Of a DNA stretch of 64,000 bases, positions 23,200-34,700 are shown piece after piece. The DNA comes from Coptis chinensis. Lineage: Eukaryota > Streptophyta > Magnoliopsida > Ranunculales > Ranunculaceae. The notes beneath the pieces were generated by a model. That model saw nothing but the letters and a program-made list of their open reading frames with translations, was not told the DNA's origin and searched no databases. Position 1 is the stretch's first letter. Each line of letters begins with the position of its first letter. The position numbers and the translations under genes are program-made. Location of the stretch: NCBI GenBank assembly GCA_015680905.1, contig CM027382.1, positions 24,401,501-24,465,500 on the forward strand. The letters are read 5' to 3'.

Positions 23200-24760
23200 A
23201 TGGCCGACGATCCTCCACCAGCAGAGAAGCCCCTCTCGGACTTCTATACTGCATTACAGGAAGGACCTTCTTCCTGCATCAAACTTGAGGACATTGTTGG
23301 TGATTTTCGTATCCCACCAAACGTTTTCAGTTTGTTACCAATATATCATGGTTTGGAGCACGAAAAACCGTACAATCATCTTCGTAGACTTCAACAAGTG
23401 GCAACAACATTTCATCATCCAAATGATCTCTAAGGAACAACTCTTTGCTTCGATTTGTTTCCATTCACTTTAAGCGGAAAAAGCATTAATCGGCTAGCGG
23501 GACAACAATCACAATCCATAGACACATAGAATAAACTAGTTCAAGCTTTCATGCTTCAGTTTTACTTTCGAAGAAAAACAACCAAATGCTTGAGAAAATT
23601 CAATTCTTCCGTCAAAATCCTCATGAATCCTTTTACGGAAAGCATGGAGTCGTTTTCTTGATCTTACGTTAGAATGTCCTCACCACCAACTAGAAAAGGC
23701 TGTCCTTGTTCGTTCATTCTTTAATGGTGCAATGCGATCATCAAAAGAAACTCTTGATATAATGAGCGGAGGTTGCTTCATGGACAAAGGAGCTCTTGAA
23801 GCTTATACTTTTCTTGAAAAACAAGCAAAAAAGGTACACACCGGGGTAACACCGAGCCGTCTAGATCATCAAAGGATCTTTGTTACAAAAGCCACATCTA
23901 TTTTTGAGGGTAAAACCCGATCCCGAAATAAAAATTTGATAGAATCTCTAACTAAAAAGTAGATGCCCTTGCGGTTCAAGTAAGCGATCAACTACCAAAA
24001 CCGGTCATGAGCGTTGACACCGCTCCTTGTGTCCTTTTTGTCTTAGTCCCGATCATCCCGATGCATATTGCCCCTTGTTATATGCTTCCCCTACTCAACA
24101 AGCGGAGGAGGCATGTGCATTCAACATTCCCAATGCACCGTGGAGACAACATCCGAATTTAAACTTGCGCCAAAATAACCAACAAATGGGGGCTCCTCCC
24201 GGTTTAAGCTAATCAACACTGTTCGACCTACCAATAATTTTATTCCATACCGCCAAGGAAATAATCAACAATACCAACAAGGTCAATTTCAAAATAATTT
24301 TAATGCTAATTATCGGACCAACCGCACCCTTGTTCCAAATAATCCAAATCCCAACTATAATCAACAACTTCTAAGCAATAATCGAGAACTACTACCTGTT
24401 TGCCTGACTGCGCCAACCATTACGGATAGGACAAATGAGACTTTCCTGGCTTACATGAACCAATAGTCTCAAATTTTAATGTCTATCCAACAATCACTTC
24501 AAAGAATTGGCGTAAGAAAAGAGTCGAAAAGTGTTTCCTGCACAAGGCGGTTCAAACCCTAAACCCGAAGAACCACGACCTTTGAACCGACCAATGCCCA
24601 CGGTACAAGCACCCCCACCCAAGGTGAGGTCCATGCAATCCGCGACTCTACGATCTGGAAAAAGCGTGCGACAATCGGATCATTATGCGGATGATCAACC
24701 AAAAGAACGGGGAGGGTTCCAAGGAATCTATTTCTAAGAATGAACCTCACGGAAGATTCC
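23200..24760 (+). pseudogene. Athila gag, broken
   Basis: The ATG at 23200 opens an acidic N-terminus followed by FRIPPNVFSLLPIYHGLE, which matches the start of the Athila gag core. Further core is seen at 23732-23962 (MSGGCFMDKGALEAYTFLEK). A CPFC...YCP zinc-knuckle-like segment and the WRQHPN motif, typical of Athila gag, occur at 24027-24212. A proline-rich linker follows (24531-24737). At least four frame changes separate these pieces. Gag would form the cytoplasmic particle that packages element RNA. Confidence 0.75.
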
Positions 24761-25082
24761 CCGATTCAACAAAGTCAACACCTCGAATGTAGGAAACAAG
24801 CAAGTAGACCCTTTTTGCCAAATTCATGCTAAGGCACCGTTTCTGCACACTTGGCAAAGAATAAACGATGACAATTTTGCTGAAATTCGAGACTTTTCAA
24901 AATTTAACAATAAACTTACCTTTTCTCGATGCCTTAAAATTATTACCAAAACATGCAAAATTTCGAAAGATATGTGCACCACAAAAAGAAGAACTAACGT
25001 TCCTCAACAAAGCGTTCCTCACTGAGCGGTTTTCCCTCCATTACGAACACAATGGTATAGTAAAATATACAAGGACCACGGT

Positions 25083-25400
25083 AGACCAACGGTTCCATGC
25101 ACCTTAGGTGACAAATACCGCGACTCTTGCTCTACTAGACCTAGGAGCTAGTGTGAACTTACTTCCATATTATTTATTTAAACAACTAGGTCTTCATGAA
25201 CTTAAACCTACCACCATGACTCTACAGTTAGCGGATCGTTCCATAAAGTATCCAAAAGGAATTGTGGAAAACGCGTCCTTGTAAAAGTCAAGATTTCTTC
25301 TATCCCGTAGACTTTGTTATTTTGGATCTGAAGTTGCATGTGATTCCATTCCAATCATCTTAGGGCGTCCGTTCCTCGCCACTTTGCTAATGCTCTTATT
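25083..25400 (+). pseudogene. Athila aspartic protease
   Basis: The residues LLDLGASVNLLP (about 25130) are the retroviral-type protease active-site motif in its Athila form, followed by QLADRSIKYPKG and an ILGRPFLAT segment near 25360. One or two frame changes lie between them. The enzyme would cleave the Gag-Pol polyprotein. Confidence 0.75.
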
Positions 25401-25799
25401 AAGCTGTCGAGATGGTTCCATGACCATGTCCTTCGAAATCTTTCGGTCGAGGTGAATGTGTTCAAGTTGATGAAACAACTTCGAGCGACATTGATGGTGA
25501 GGTCAGCGGGGTTGACAAGCATTCATTCAAGAGTATTTTACAAACTCTTTTCACGAAGATGAAGTGTACCAATTTCTTTCCTTTAGCGACTCGAGTTTGA
25601 GGGCGATGATTATACACAAGAAGTAAATGAGTTATTAGAGTCGTTACCATTATTTGACCTACAACGGTGATGTCTAGTAACTTGGATGATCATCAATCTG
25701 TTTACTACATGGATGATGACCTTCCTCAAGAATCTTTAATACCCACTCCACCCCCCCCCTGAATTAAAACCTCTTCCTTCGAATTAAAATCGTCTGACT

Positions 25800-26640
25800 T
25801 GATCTTTGATGGTGCGTCACCCGTTATTATTTCTTCACAATTGGTGACGATCGGGGAAGCTCGTTTAATTAATGTCATTCAACAACATCGTTACGCTATT
25901 GGATGGTCCCTCGATGACATTAAAGGCATTGAACCTAATGTGTGCACCCATCGCGTACACGGAAGAAAATGCTAGGGCGTCGCGTGAACCACAAATCGCC
26001 TAAACCCTACCATGAAAGATGTGGTCGAGAGGAGGTGTTAAAATTACTAGATCGCGGGTATTATTTACCCTATCTCGATAGTGTTTGGGTGAGTCCTGTA
26101 CCGTAGTTCCAAAGAAATCTGGCATTACGGTTGTGCGAAATGATAAAGATGAATGCATTTCCAGATATCGATTAAAAATGGCGAATATGCATTGACTATC
26201 GCAAAAATAATGCCGTCACTCGTAAGGATCACTTTCCACTTCCATTCATCGATCGGATGCTTTCGAGCGTTTAGCGGTCATGCCTATTACTGCTTTCTTG
26301 ATGGTTATTCGGTTATTTTCAGATAGTCATAGACCTGGCGATCAAGAAAAGACAACGTTCACTGTCCATTTGGTACATTTGCATATAGGCGAATGCCTTT
26401 TGGCCTTTGCAATGCACTGGTACTTTTCAACGCTTGCATGCTTCATATTTTCAGTGATATGGTTGAGCGGTTTATGGAAGTATTCATGGACGACTTCTCA
26501 ATTTATGGAGATTCTTTTCGATAGTTTCTATCAAATCTTGAAAAGGTCTTTACGTTGTGAAGAGAAAAACCTTGTTCTTAATTGGGAAAAATGCCATTTC
26601 ATGGTTACTAAAAAGGAATAGTTTTAGGACATATCGTTTC
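25800..26640 (+). pseudogene. Athila reverse transcriptase
   Basis: The conserved blocks appear in order: VLKLLDRGYY near 26036, then CIDYRK near 26190, then RKDHFPLPFIDRML near 26220, then FMDDFSIYG near 26480, which carries the catalytic Asp-Asp. The frame changes several times between blocks. It would copy element RNA into DNA. The order relative to protease and integrase places it in Ty3/gypsy. Confidence 0.8.
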
Positions 26641-26649
26641 AAAGGGCGG

Positions 26650-27315
26650 AATCGAAGTCGACAAAGCTAAGATAGAAAAAATTGCTTCACTTCCTATACC
26701 AAAAAACAGTTCGAGACATTGGCATTCTTAGGACACGCAGGTTTCTATAGGAGATTTATTCAAGATTTCTCAAAGGTTGCTAGACCTTTAACCAATCTCC
26801 TGCTTAAAGATGCCGTTTTGATTTCAATTTCAGTTGCAAACAAGCCTTTGAGGTATTAAAACCGCATTAACTACGCTCCCATAATTCAACCACGATTGGT
26901 CTAAACCTTTTTGAATTAATGTGTGGCGGCGGCGACTATGCTATAGGAGCTGTACTAGAACAACGCCGAGAAGATAAGCCGGTTGTCATTTACTATCGCG
27001 AGTAAAACCTTAATGAAGCTCAACGTAACTATACCACCACCGAAAAGAGTTTCTGCCGTTGTATATCGTTAGATAAGTTTAGTCCTTACCTAGTGGGTTC
27101 TCTAACTATTGTCTACACCGACCATGCGGCGCCGTTATCTATTAGCGAAAAAAGATGCAAAACAAAGGTTGATCCGATGGATTCTCCTTTTGCAAGAGTT
27201 TACTCTCGAAATTAGAAATAAAAAAGGTAGCGAAAATGTGGTTGCGGACCATTTATCAAGACTTGTCGATGATGTTGATCGCGATCTTGAACCTATCGTG
27301 ATTCCTTTCGGATGA
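26650..27315 (+). pseudogene. Athila RNase H domain
   Basis: The C-terminal end is clear at 27109-27315: [20 protein letters not shown] then [13 protein letters not shown]. Earlier parts (GAVLEQRREDKPVV near 26945) are in other frames. The domain degrades RNA in the RNA-DNA hybrid. Confidence 0.75.
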
Positions 27316-27449
27316 ACACTTGTACTCTATTTTTTCGTCCCCTTGGTACGACACATAGTAAATTACTTAGTTACCGAGGAAGTTCCTTTATCTTGGTCTC
27401 CGTAATGACCGGAAAAAGTTTTTATCCACTGTGAAATTCTATTTACGGG

Positions 27450-28727
27450 ATGATCCCTACCTCTTCAAGTATTGTTTCGGACCAACTAATCCGCCGTTGC
27501 ATTCCCGGTAGGGAACACAACGATGTGTTATCCTTCGCCATGAACAATCTTGTGGTGGTCATTTTAGTGGTAAGAAAAACTGCGGCCAAGGTTCTACAAT
27601 GTGGTTTTATTGGCCAACACTTGTTTAGAGATGCACATGAGCATTGCAAAGCATGCAATCGCTGCCGGCCGATTAGGTCGCATTACTCAACGTAATATGA
27701 TGCCCTTAAATCCCATTCTAATTGTGGAAATCTTTGATGTATGGGGCATCGACTTCATGGGTCCATTTCCAAATTCTCATGGCTTCCTATACATACTTGT
27801 AGCGATTGACTATGTGTCAAAATGGATTGAGGCATTGGCATGTCGAGCTAACGATCATAAAGCGGTCGTTTTGTTTATAAAAGAAAATATTTTCTCGATT
27901 TGGTGTTCCAAAAGCTATAATTAGTGGCGGGGAAAACATTTCGCAATAAAATTTTTGAATCATTAGTAAAGAAATATGGAGTCACGCACAAAGTGGCAAC
28001 TCCATATCATCCTCAAACCGATTGGTCAAGTAGAAGTCTCTAATCGAGAAATAAAATCCATTTTGGAAAAAGCTGTCAATCCATCTAGAAAAGATCGGTC
28101 TCTACGATTATCGATGCCTTGTGGGCATCTGAGCGACTTTTAAGACACCTATAGGGATGTCTCCGTATCGCCTCGTTTTTTGAAAACCTTGTCATCTGCG
28201 GTTGAACTTGAGCACCGTGCTCTATGGGCCATCAAAAGCCTCCATTATAACACTAACATGGCGGCGAAAAAAAAAATTGCGTTAAATGAGCTTGAGGAAA
28301 TTGAGTTGATGCCTATGATCTCTCGAAATCCTATAAAGCCAACATGAAAAGAGTGCATGACAAGCACATATTGCGAAAAGAGTTCAAAGTCGGTCAAAAA
28401 GTTTTGATGTACAACTCAAGATTACACATTTTTCCAGGAAAATTAAAAACTCGATGGTCTGGTCCTTTCACTGTCTCTGCTGTCACCCCTTATGGGGCTA
28501 TCTCTGTGAAAAACGAAAATGATGGTAGCGAATTCCAAGTAAATGGCCAGCGCCTTAAACATTATCATGAGTTGCGCTCTCCAGATGTCGAAGAGACTCT
28601 TCTCAATGATCCAGTCTACCGGACTAATAGATTATTTGGTGTACTTCTTTCCATGTATTTAAACAGGGAAAAGTATGCCATTAGGGTAGCCGGGCCCTCT
28701 TCTATTTTCTTTTCTAAAATTCCCTAG
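27450..28727 (+). pseudogene. Athila integrase
   Basis: A zinc-binding HHCC-type segment ends in HCKACNRC near 27640. The catalytic core starts with [10 protein letters not shown] near 27745 and continues with [12 protein letters not shown]. An NxxE-type segment (VEVSNREIKSILEK) appears near 28030. The C-terminal part at 28344-28727 (FKVGQKVLMYNSRLHIFPGK, LKTRWSGPFTV) is typical of Athila integrase. Frames are interrupted at 27924 and between 27950 and 28340. It would insert the DNA copy into the genome. Confidence 0.8.
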
Positions 28728-28787
28728 AGTGTGTGGTTGCAAGCGCCGGAACCTTAGTCCACGAAAAAACTCTACTTGAACTGAGAG

Positions 28788-29033
28788 TATAAATGTCTTA
28801 CGATAATCGAGCAAAAGCGTGCCTCGGGGAAAACAATGGGTACCAAAATTTCAACTCCTTCTTTCTCCTCCCTTTTCTATTCTCTTCCTTCCGAACTCCA
28901 ACTCATCATTTGGTCCAAATCTCACCCATCTCGAATTGGTAATGGTGGTAGTACTTTTTGCTCGAAAAGCGGCGGCGGCGAAAAGGATGGGGTGGTGTAT
29001 GAACTATCAAACTCCTTTACTGTCCGGTCTTGA
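28788..29033 (+). other. TATA-like box and short ORF after integrase
   Basis: TATAAAT at 28788-28794 is followed 42 bases later by an ATG at 28836 opening a 65-codon frame that starts MGTKISTPSFSSLF. The protein is not recognised. The arrangement resembles that before the ORF at 32356 and may be chance in AT-rich DNA. Confidence 0.3.
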
Positions 29034-29131
29034 TCTTTTATCGAGATGAGCGGTATAAAGGTATATTATTATGCGACACTAGCTCAACGGGATAAACTTC
29101 GTCGTCGTCCGTTGCTCCCCGGGTTGGGATT

Positions 29132-29292
29132 CGTCTTGAGGATCGGCGTTAAAAGACTCACATTCGCCTTGAGGATCGGCGTTAAAGACTCACATTAAAT
29201 CTTGAGGATCGGCGTTAAAAGACTCACATTCGTCTTGAGGATCGGCGTTAAAAGACTCACTTTCGTCTTGAGGATCGGCGTTAAAAGACTCA
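29132..29292 (+). repeat. 33-bp minisatellite, about five units
   Basis: Each unit reads close to CTTGAGGATCGGCGTTAAAA followed by GACTCAC, with small variations. It lies in the tail of the Athila element, 3' of integrase. A frame through it has no clear coding role. Confidence 0.9.
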
Positions 29293-30160
29293 ACATGTAT
29301 ATACTCGTTTTGTTTTATTAGCACCCGGCATGGTGCCCAAAAGATAGTCGTGATATGCACCATCGGAAATTTCCTAGTTAAATGCGGGCAATGGATTCCA
29401 CCGGGCCAACCCCGATAAGTTTTCTATGTGGATTTGTTTGGCGGTTTGAGGCTATACCATATGTACTAAGGGTAATATTATTATTAGACCATTGCACATT
29501 GGTCGGGATGGTACCGATCCTAAACCCTAGGCCCCAAAACATAAAGGATAAGCCCGCGTCACGGCTGGATTGGGTTCACCAGAGCCGACATGAAAGTTGC
29601 TTGAGTTAAAGGTTTTGTGATGTGTTGTTTTATTTGGATTTCGGTGTTGTTGACCGTTCTTCTCGACTTGTACATTTGTATATAAAGGATAAATAAATAA
29701 AAACCAAAGATTGTTAAAAAAAAAAAAAAAAAAATTGATGTTTGAATGTGATTTTTCATATTCTAGTGGATGGCATTTTTAATACTGATCGTTTCGATAT
29801 CTCATCCGTTAAATTTGGAGTTGAAACGAATCGAATTTCCACGTTTGAAATTTCGGAACATTTCGGGACATAAGAGGAATTTCTGTAATTCATTTGTACT
29901 TGGGCCAAAAATTTTACCCGACCCAAAAACCCAAGATCCGGGTACAAAGCCCACGCGCGGGGCACCCAGCGTCCACCCCACTTCTTCTTCTTCCACAAAA
30001 ACGGATCTTGGTCCCTCACCCATCCACTTTCAGCGGCATACCGATGTGATGAATTAGACCACGCCGCGCTGGGCAAACTCCACCAACCTCAACCCCTTCC
30101 TCCAGCACCACCTCCTCCACCTCCTCTTGCTATTTGCACCATCAAAATTTAAATTATACG
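29293..30160 (+). other. Athila tail spacer with A-run and promoter-like sequence
   Basis: No protein is supported. An A run lies at about 29716-29734. From 29940 to 30125 the sequence becomes GC/CT-rich with CTTCTTCTTCTTCC and CCTCCTCCACCTCC tracts, as in plant 5' UTRs, just before the ORF-A region. Confidence 0.45.
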
Positions 30161-30169
30161 CTATGGTAG

Positions 30170-31018
30170 CACGAAGGCAATTACGATCGAGAAAATTTCA
30201 CAAATCTCTATAATTCGGGATGTTTCACCCATTTTTGATGAGGAAATTGAAAGTAGAGAGTGGGAATATCTATTACATCGAATCCCAGCTCAATATTCCG
30301 AAGAATTGGTGTTGAAATTTTATAATAATGGAGGTTTCGGGGTGACGAATTTTTGGATTACGGCGGATGGGATGGAGCGTGAACTCACGCTGAGTTGATT
30401 TGAATACCGCCGATTCGATTAACTCGATAGCCCGACCATTATTGTCGTCGAGTATCCGACCACGAGGGATTTGATGTTTGACACGCTTCTCGAGGGGAGT
30501 ACAACACTGGCTCGAACTGCGTGTACCGGCATTCGCTTCGGGCGTAACCAATTAGCCGTCACTCGATGGTTGGCGCCAACGCGTCATTGGAACTTCAAAG
30601 GCGTCGGCGTGAACAAGACTTTCTTGCACTGCTGTGGATCCTACAGGAGAGGAAGCACACTTTCTGTATGGTCCATTTCAGTGGGCCATATTCTTACGAC
30701 CCGCGTCAAATAGAATCGACTCCTCTTTTGCGTGCTTGTTACTTTCGGCTTATGCTTAACTTAGGGTTCGATCGGCTACTCCATTCATTGAAACAAGGTC
30801 TTTTCGAGAATTTTGGAATTTTTGAGACTTGTGTTTTAGACCATTGGGACCCGGTAGCTAGAGATGACATTGAGCATGATAACGTACCTCCTCCTCCGCC
30901 TTCACCACCCGGTTGTTTTAATGAAGATACCATCGCCCGAATCAATACTCCTATGGATGCCTTGAGGAACATGAATTCTAGTATCGCGCGGGATGTTTCT
31001 TCGCCCGGGAAGAGATGA
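30170..31018 (+). pseudogene. Athila tail ORF A, unknown ORF1/env-like family
   Basis: Three frames cover this region. The early part reads IPAQYSEELVLKFYNNGGFG with WITADGMERELTLS (about 30285-30398). The later part (30566-31018) reads FLALLWILQERKHTFCMVHF, then YFRLMLNLGFDRLLHSLKQG, and ends in a proline-rich stretch. I do not recognise a named family with certainty. The layout resembles the plant-transposon protein that Athila elements carry. ORF B shares the LLWILQ....FC pattern. Confidence 0.5.
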
Positions 31019-31499
31019 TTACTTCCCGAATGAATTCCGGCAAGAAATGAGAAATCGCCAAGGCCAATTCGAGAATGATGATGGCTAATCGGCGGCAATT
31101 CAAGATCGGTTACTTTCTGATCTATAGGCCACATTCACCCGGTCCATTTCGGCTGAAGTTAAATTAGTCGTGGGCGAAGGCGTAGAAACCGGGTTCATCT
31201 TACGCTAACCCGGGAGGATTCGATGGCTGTTTATTTTCTTTGGTTTAGAAATGACTATGTCATTTATTTCCCTAATGCATTGCATTTTTATTTTTAGTGC
31301 TAAATTATTATATATCGGTTGATTTCTCATAATTTTGTATCTCCGAACGGTTTAAATGAGAAATTATTTATGTTATCGAATATAGTATTTTCAAAAATAT
31401 GAGTTTGCTCCTTGATTCATTGGGCCTACTCCCAAAAGCCAATGGTCGAAACCAATGGATGATCCAAAGCGGTCACATGCCCAACGGTTGAAACCAAGT

Positions 31500-31733
31500 T
31501 ATAAATACAACTCTCCTTTCCTCTTTCACTCATTCCCTTCTCTCAATCTTCACAAATTCTTCTTCACAAATTTTCAATTTCTTGCCAATAATGAATAAAC
31601 TAGAGGCGATGGGAAAAGGAGCAACGAATGGGCTATCACATTAGTCGTGATAACGGTGTTTATCATTATTCTCTTGTCACTCATGCATAACATGATCGAA
31701 CATCTAGATCTATGTAACCGTCTCTTTTTCTGA
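31500..31733 (+). other. TATA box, 5'UTR-like tract and short membrane-type ORF
   Basis: TATAAATA at 31500-31507 is followed by a CT-rich tract as in plant leaders, then an ATG near 31591. About 40 bases on, a frame encodes EWAITLVVITVFIIILLSLM, one long hydrophobic helix, with charged residues on each side, ending at TGA near 31732. The ATG is in a different frame, so an indel would be needed to join them. A short membrane protein encoded in the env position of Athila is possible but unproven. Confidence 0.35.
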
Positions 31734-31858
31734 TTTTTCATTTTGTATATTAGTATGGTGTGTTAAATAATTTTTCACACATTTATGCGGGTTCACGTAT
31801 TAAATGGAGAAGTTCATTATTAATTAGTTGTGTATATTAGTCGTCTTTTCCTCTCTAA

Positions 31859-31942
31859 TAAAAATAAAATAATAAAAATAAAAAAAAAAAAAAAAAAAAA
31901 TAAAAAAAAAAAAAATAATAATAATAATAATAATAATAATAA
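31859..31942. repeat. A-rich tract grading into (AAT)n
   Basis: Short A runs and AATAA units are followed by about ten AAT repeats. It is simple sequence separating ORF A from ORF B. Confidence 0.9.
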
Positions 31943-32355
31943 ACAAAGAAAGGCCATCCAAAACTCACGAAATAATTAATGGATACACATCGTGTTCGAG
32001 AAAAATCGCGCCAAGACTTGCAAGAAGGTACACATAACACTTGTCACACATGCATTTCGATTATTCTATCCATATTCTATTCTTGAGTTATGATCATCAT
32101 TTCTGAAATTACGTGTAAGTTTAACTACCACAAAAAACTTTCCTCCGTATTTTCTAAACATTAAACCATCTCATTAATTGTATTTGGATATCGACATGAC
32201 AAAGACTTCTTGTGGATCCCCTATGATCTTTGTTCATAATCACATGGGTCATTAAATACACTTGGACTCCAGTTGGTATAGCCTCATAGATTGCCTATAA
32301 ATCTTTTTTTTAAGCCATTTTTATTCATACAATTTTCACTATCCTTCCCTCGGCA

Positions 32356-33452
32356 ATGGCTCAACCAAGAAAAATAGCGGCAGAGAAAGACTACCTAAAA
32401 ACTTTTCGAAGAAGGCGGTTTTCTCCTTATTTTGACACTTGAAATCATCGTCGAGGATGGGCCTCTTCTATATCATTCAGCAGCTAGTTATTCCGAGAAT
32501 TGGTTTTGATGTTCTACCAATTTAAGCGGTTATGAAGATGGAAAATTCTACTTCAATGCCTATGGACAACGATTGGAATTGAATAAAGGAAATGATCTCC
32601 GACATACTTCAAATCCCACTAAAACCGGGAGTCCCTTGTTCAAGAGTCATCATTCGATTCATAAAAAAACTTTCTTCGCGAGCTACCAGTATCTCATGGC
32701 GGCGTCGAACATACACATCACATGGTTCTTCAACGCTCTTTGAAACATAATCAGCGTGTTGTGCTCCAATGGTTGGGACATAATGTGGTAGGTACATCAC
32801 ACCAATCTGAAGTCACAAAGCCTCAACTTCACCTACTTTGGATTTTGCAAACTCAAAGAGATGACTTTTGTCCGATCCAACACCTGCGGAGCGTAATCAC
32901 CAAGAAAACAAGACGGTTGACCAGTTCTACCCACTTTGGTTCACCGCATTATGATCGTTGGGGTTATCAATAATATCTCTAGAGACACCCCCTTCAAAGA
33001 GCATATATAAAGGTACTTCAAACGGACTACTCCGTTGGTTTTGGACCCACGATGCTCGATAGATGAAGCGAGAACACCTCAAGCTCAATTCGACCATTTA
33101 TTTGATGAAAATGCCATCTTTGAATATTATTAATCCCATGGAAGGCATTAAACTTCTTCATCGGGGTTTGAGGGAACTACACGCTCGTCGAATATCATCA
33201 TCCACAACCGCCGAGGATTTCCAAGATTGTCAAGCAACGCATGATGTTGAGCAGGGAAGAGATCTTGGAAAATCATTCTCAATTCTTGAAAAATCATGCT
33301 CTCCTAATGGAAAATCAAAGCTGTACTCTCTGCCCGATAAGGGGACATTCGGATCGCATTTCGGCCAACAAATAGATGACCTAAACGATGCGGTGCAAAA
33401 TATGCATCTCCTAGATCAATATCGAGAATCCATGATATTACTAAGTCAATAA
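32356..33452 (+). pseudogene. Athila tail ORF B, diverged relative of ORF A
   Basis: A TATAAAT at 32296-32302 lies 54 bases before the ATG at 32356 (MAQPRKIAAEKDYLKTFRRR). Readable pieces include a YSENW segment near 32490, LHLLWILQTQRDDFCPIQHL near 32840 and the C-terminal frame 33063-33452 (LIMLKM-like start, then GIKLLHRGLRELHARR and DDLNDAVQNMHLLDQYRES). The LLWILQ....FC motif and the earlier YSE block match ORF A. Numerous frame changes are present. Function unknown. Confidence 0.5.
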
Positions 33453-33661
33453 GTATATAATCATATATGTTATTACGTTTTCCGTCGTACTATGTATTTT
33501 ATCTTATCCTTTTGTTTTATTTTGTATGAAATGCTTAGTAGAATTGTCATCATTTCCATTGTGACTAATATAATTTTAACATGTGCTTTCTGGAGGGTCT
33601 ATTTTCTTACATACTCATTTTTCCATCCAGTTGCCGTACCTAGTTCATTACTTCATCCATC

Positions 33662-34240
33662 ATGGCATCTTCATCAAACACAACATCTTCATCATCCATG
33701 GTCCCTCCCAAACTCATTCTGAGCAATCCTTTTCGATCTATGATGGATTCCAATGCCTATGGCCATCTCTTCCATGATTACATCACAAACATTGGGTGGT
33801 CTTCCCTAATTCTTCAACCTGACCAAACGTATTCTCCAAGTTTGGCTGCATACTTTTATGCTAATATGGAAGACACACCAACATTCAACCATGCACATGG
33901 TTTCTACTTAGAAGGGTTCACAATCCGAGTTGGTGACACACCCATATCTTTTTCTCGAACAACAACTTGCCCTAACTTTGGACCTTCCATATCGAACCTG
34001 CTTTGCATCTTGGCATTACATCTATCATAATTCTTACCGTTCTTTTTCGGTGGCAAGCATTTCGCGACTCTTATGGTGATGGTCTTGAGATCAAGCGAGA
34101 AGGAGATGGCCATGTACCATGGCGCAACATCACCATTCCATTAGCAAGCATGACCATGAACATGGGGACTGCAATGTTATTTGTACTCCCCGAACATTAT
34201 GGGAGATTGGCATTTCTCTCGCCAATGAGGGCCGCTTAAG
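33662..34240 (+). pseudogene. Athila tail ORF C, putative plant transposon protein
   Basis: The ATG at 33662 opens a Ser/Thr-rich start (MASSSNTTSSSS) followed by YSPSLAAYFYANMED and GFYLEGFTIRVGDTPISFS. The FYANM...GF...V.FS arrangement matches the conserved N-terminal block of the plant transposon protein (Athila ORF1-like) family. A frame change near 34000 leads to HVPWRNITIPLASM. It may align with the YSEELVLKFYNN block of ORF A. No clear TATA box precedes it. Further weakly coding sequence runs to about 34700. Confidence 0.5.
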
Positions 34241-34700
34241 CGTCGTATTGATTGCACTAGCTTTCGGGTCATGCTTTATTTAACATTTTAGGTTGTGTTG
34301 TCTCCAGGCTGAAATGAGCTCGCGCTTTTCGGGGATAAGTATATACTTTTACCGATCCACCGCTTGCGAATCATGAAGACACATTTCCCACGGTTTGCGG
34401 CTACTTTTCATGGTAGGTCAAGGTGGATTCCATGTGCCCGACAAAACGGAATCATTAAGCTCATTAAGGTTTACGTCAATGGAAGCGTCCCCTCGATACG
34501 AGGCATGTTCGATGTTACCCAAAGGACGAAAAGATGAAGACCAATTTGAGGGAATCCGAGACAAAGAATGGGCGAAATCTGGCGGACTATTATCTATTGG
34601 CGTGATGCTAAGGAAATGCATTTCCTTAAAGAGGGCCTTGAGCTTCATCGTCTGGCTGGATGGTAAACTTGAGTTTGCCATTGTACATATATCTAGCTAA

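Noticed and set aside
31855..32040. Minus-strand ORF rich in Tyr and Phe
   Set aside because: It is a translation of the A/T simple repeat at 31859-31942.
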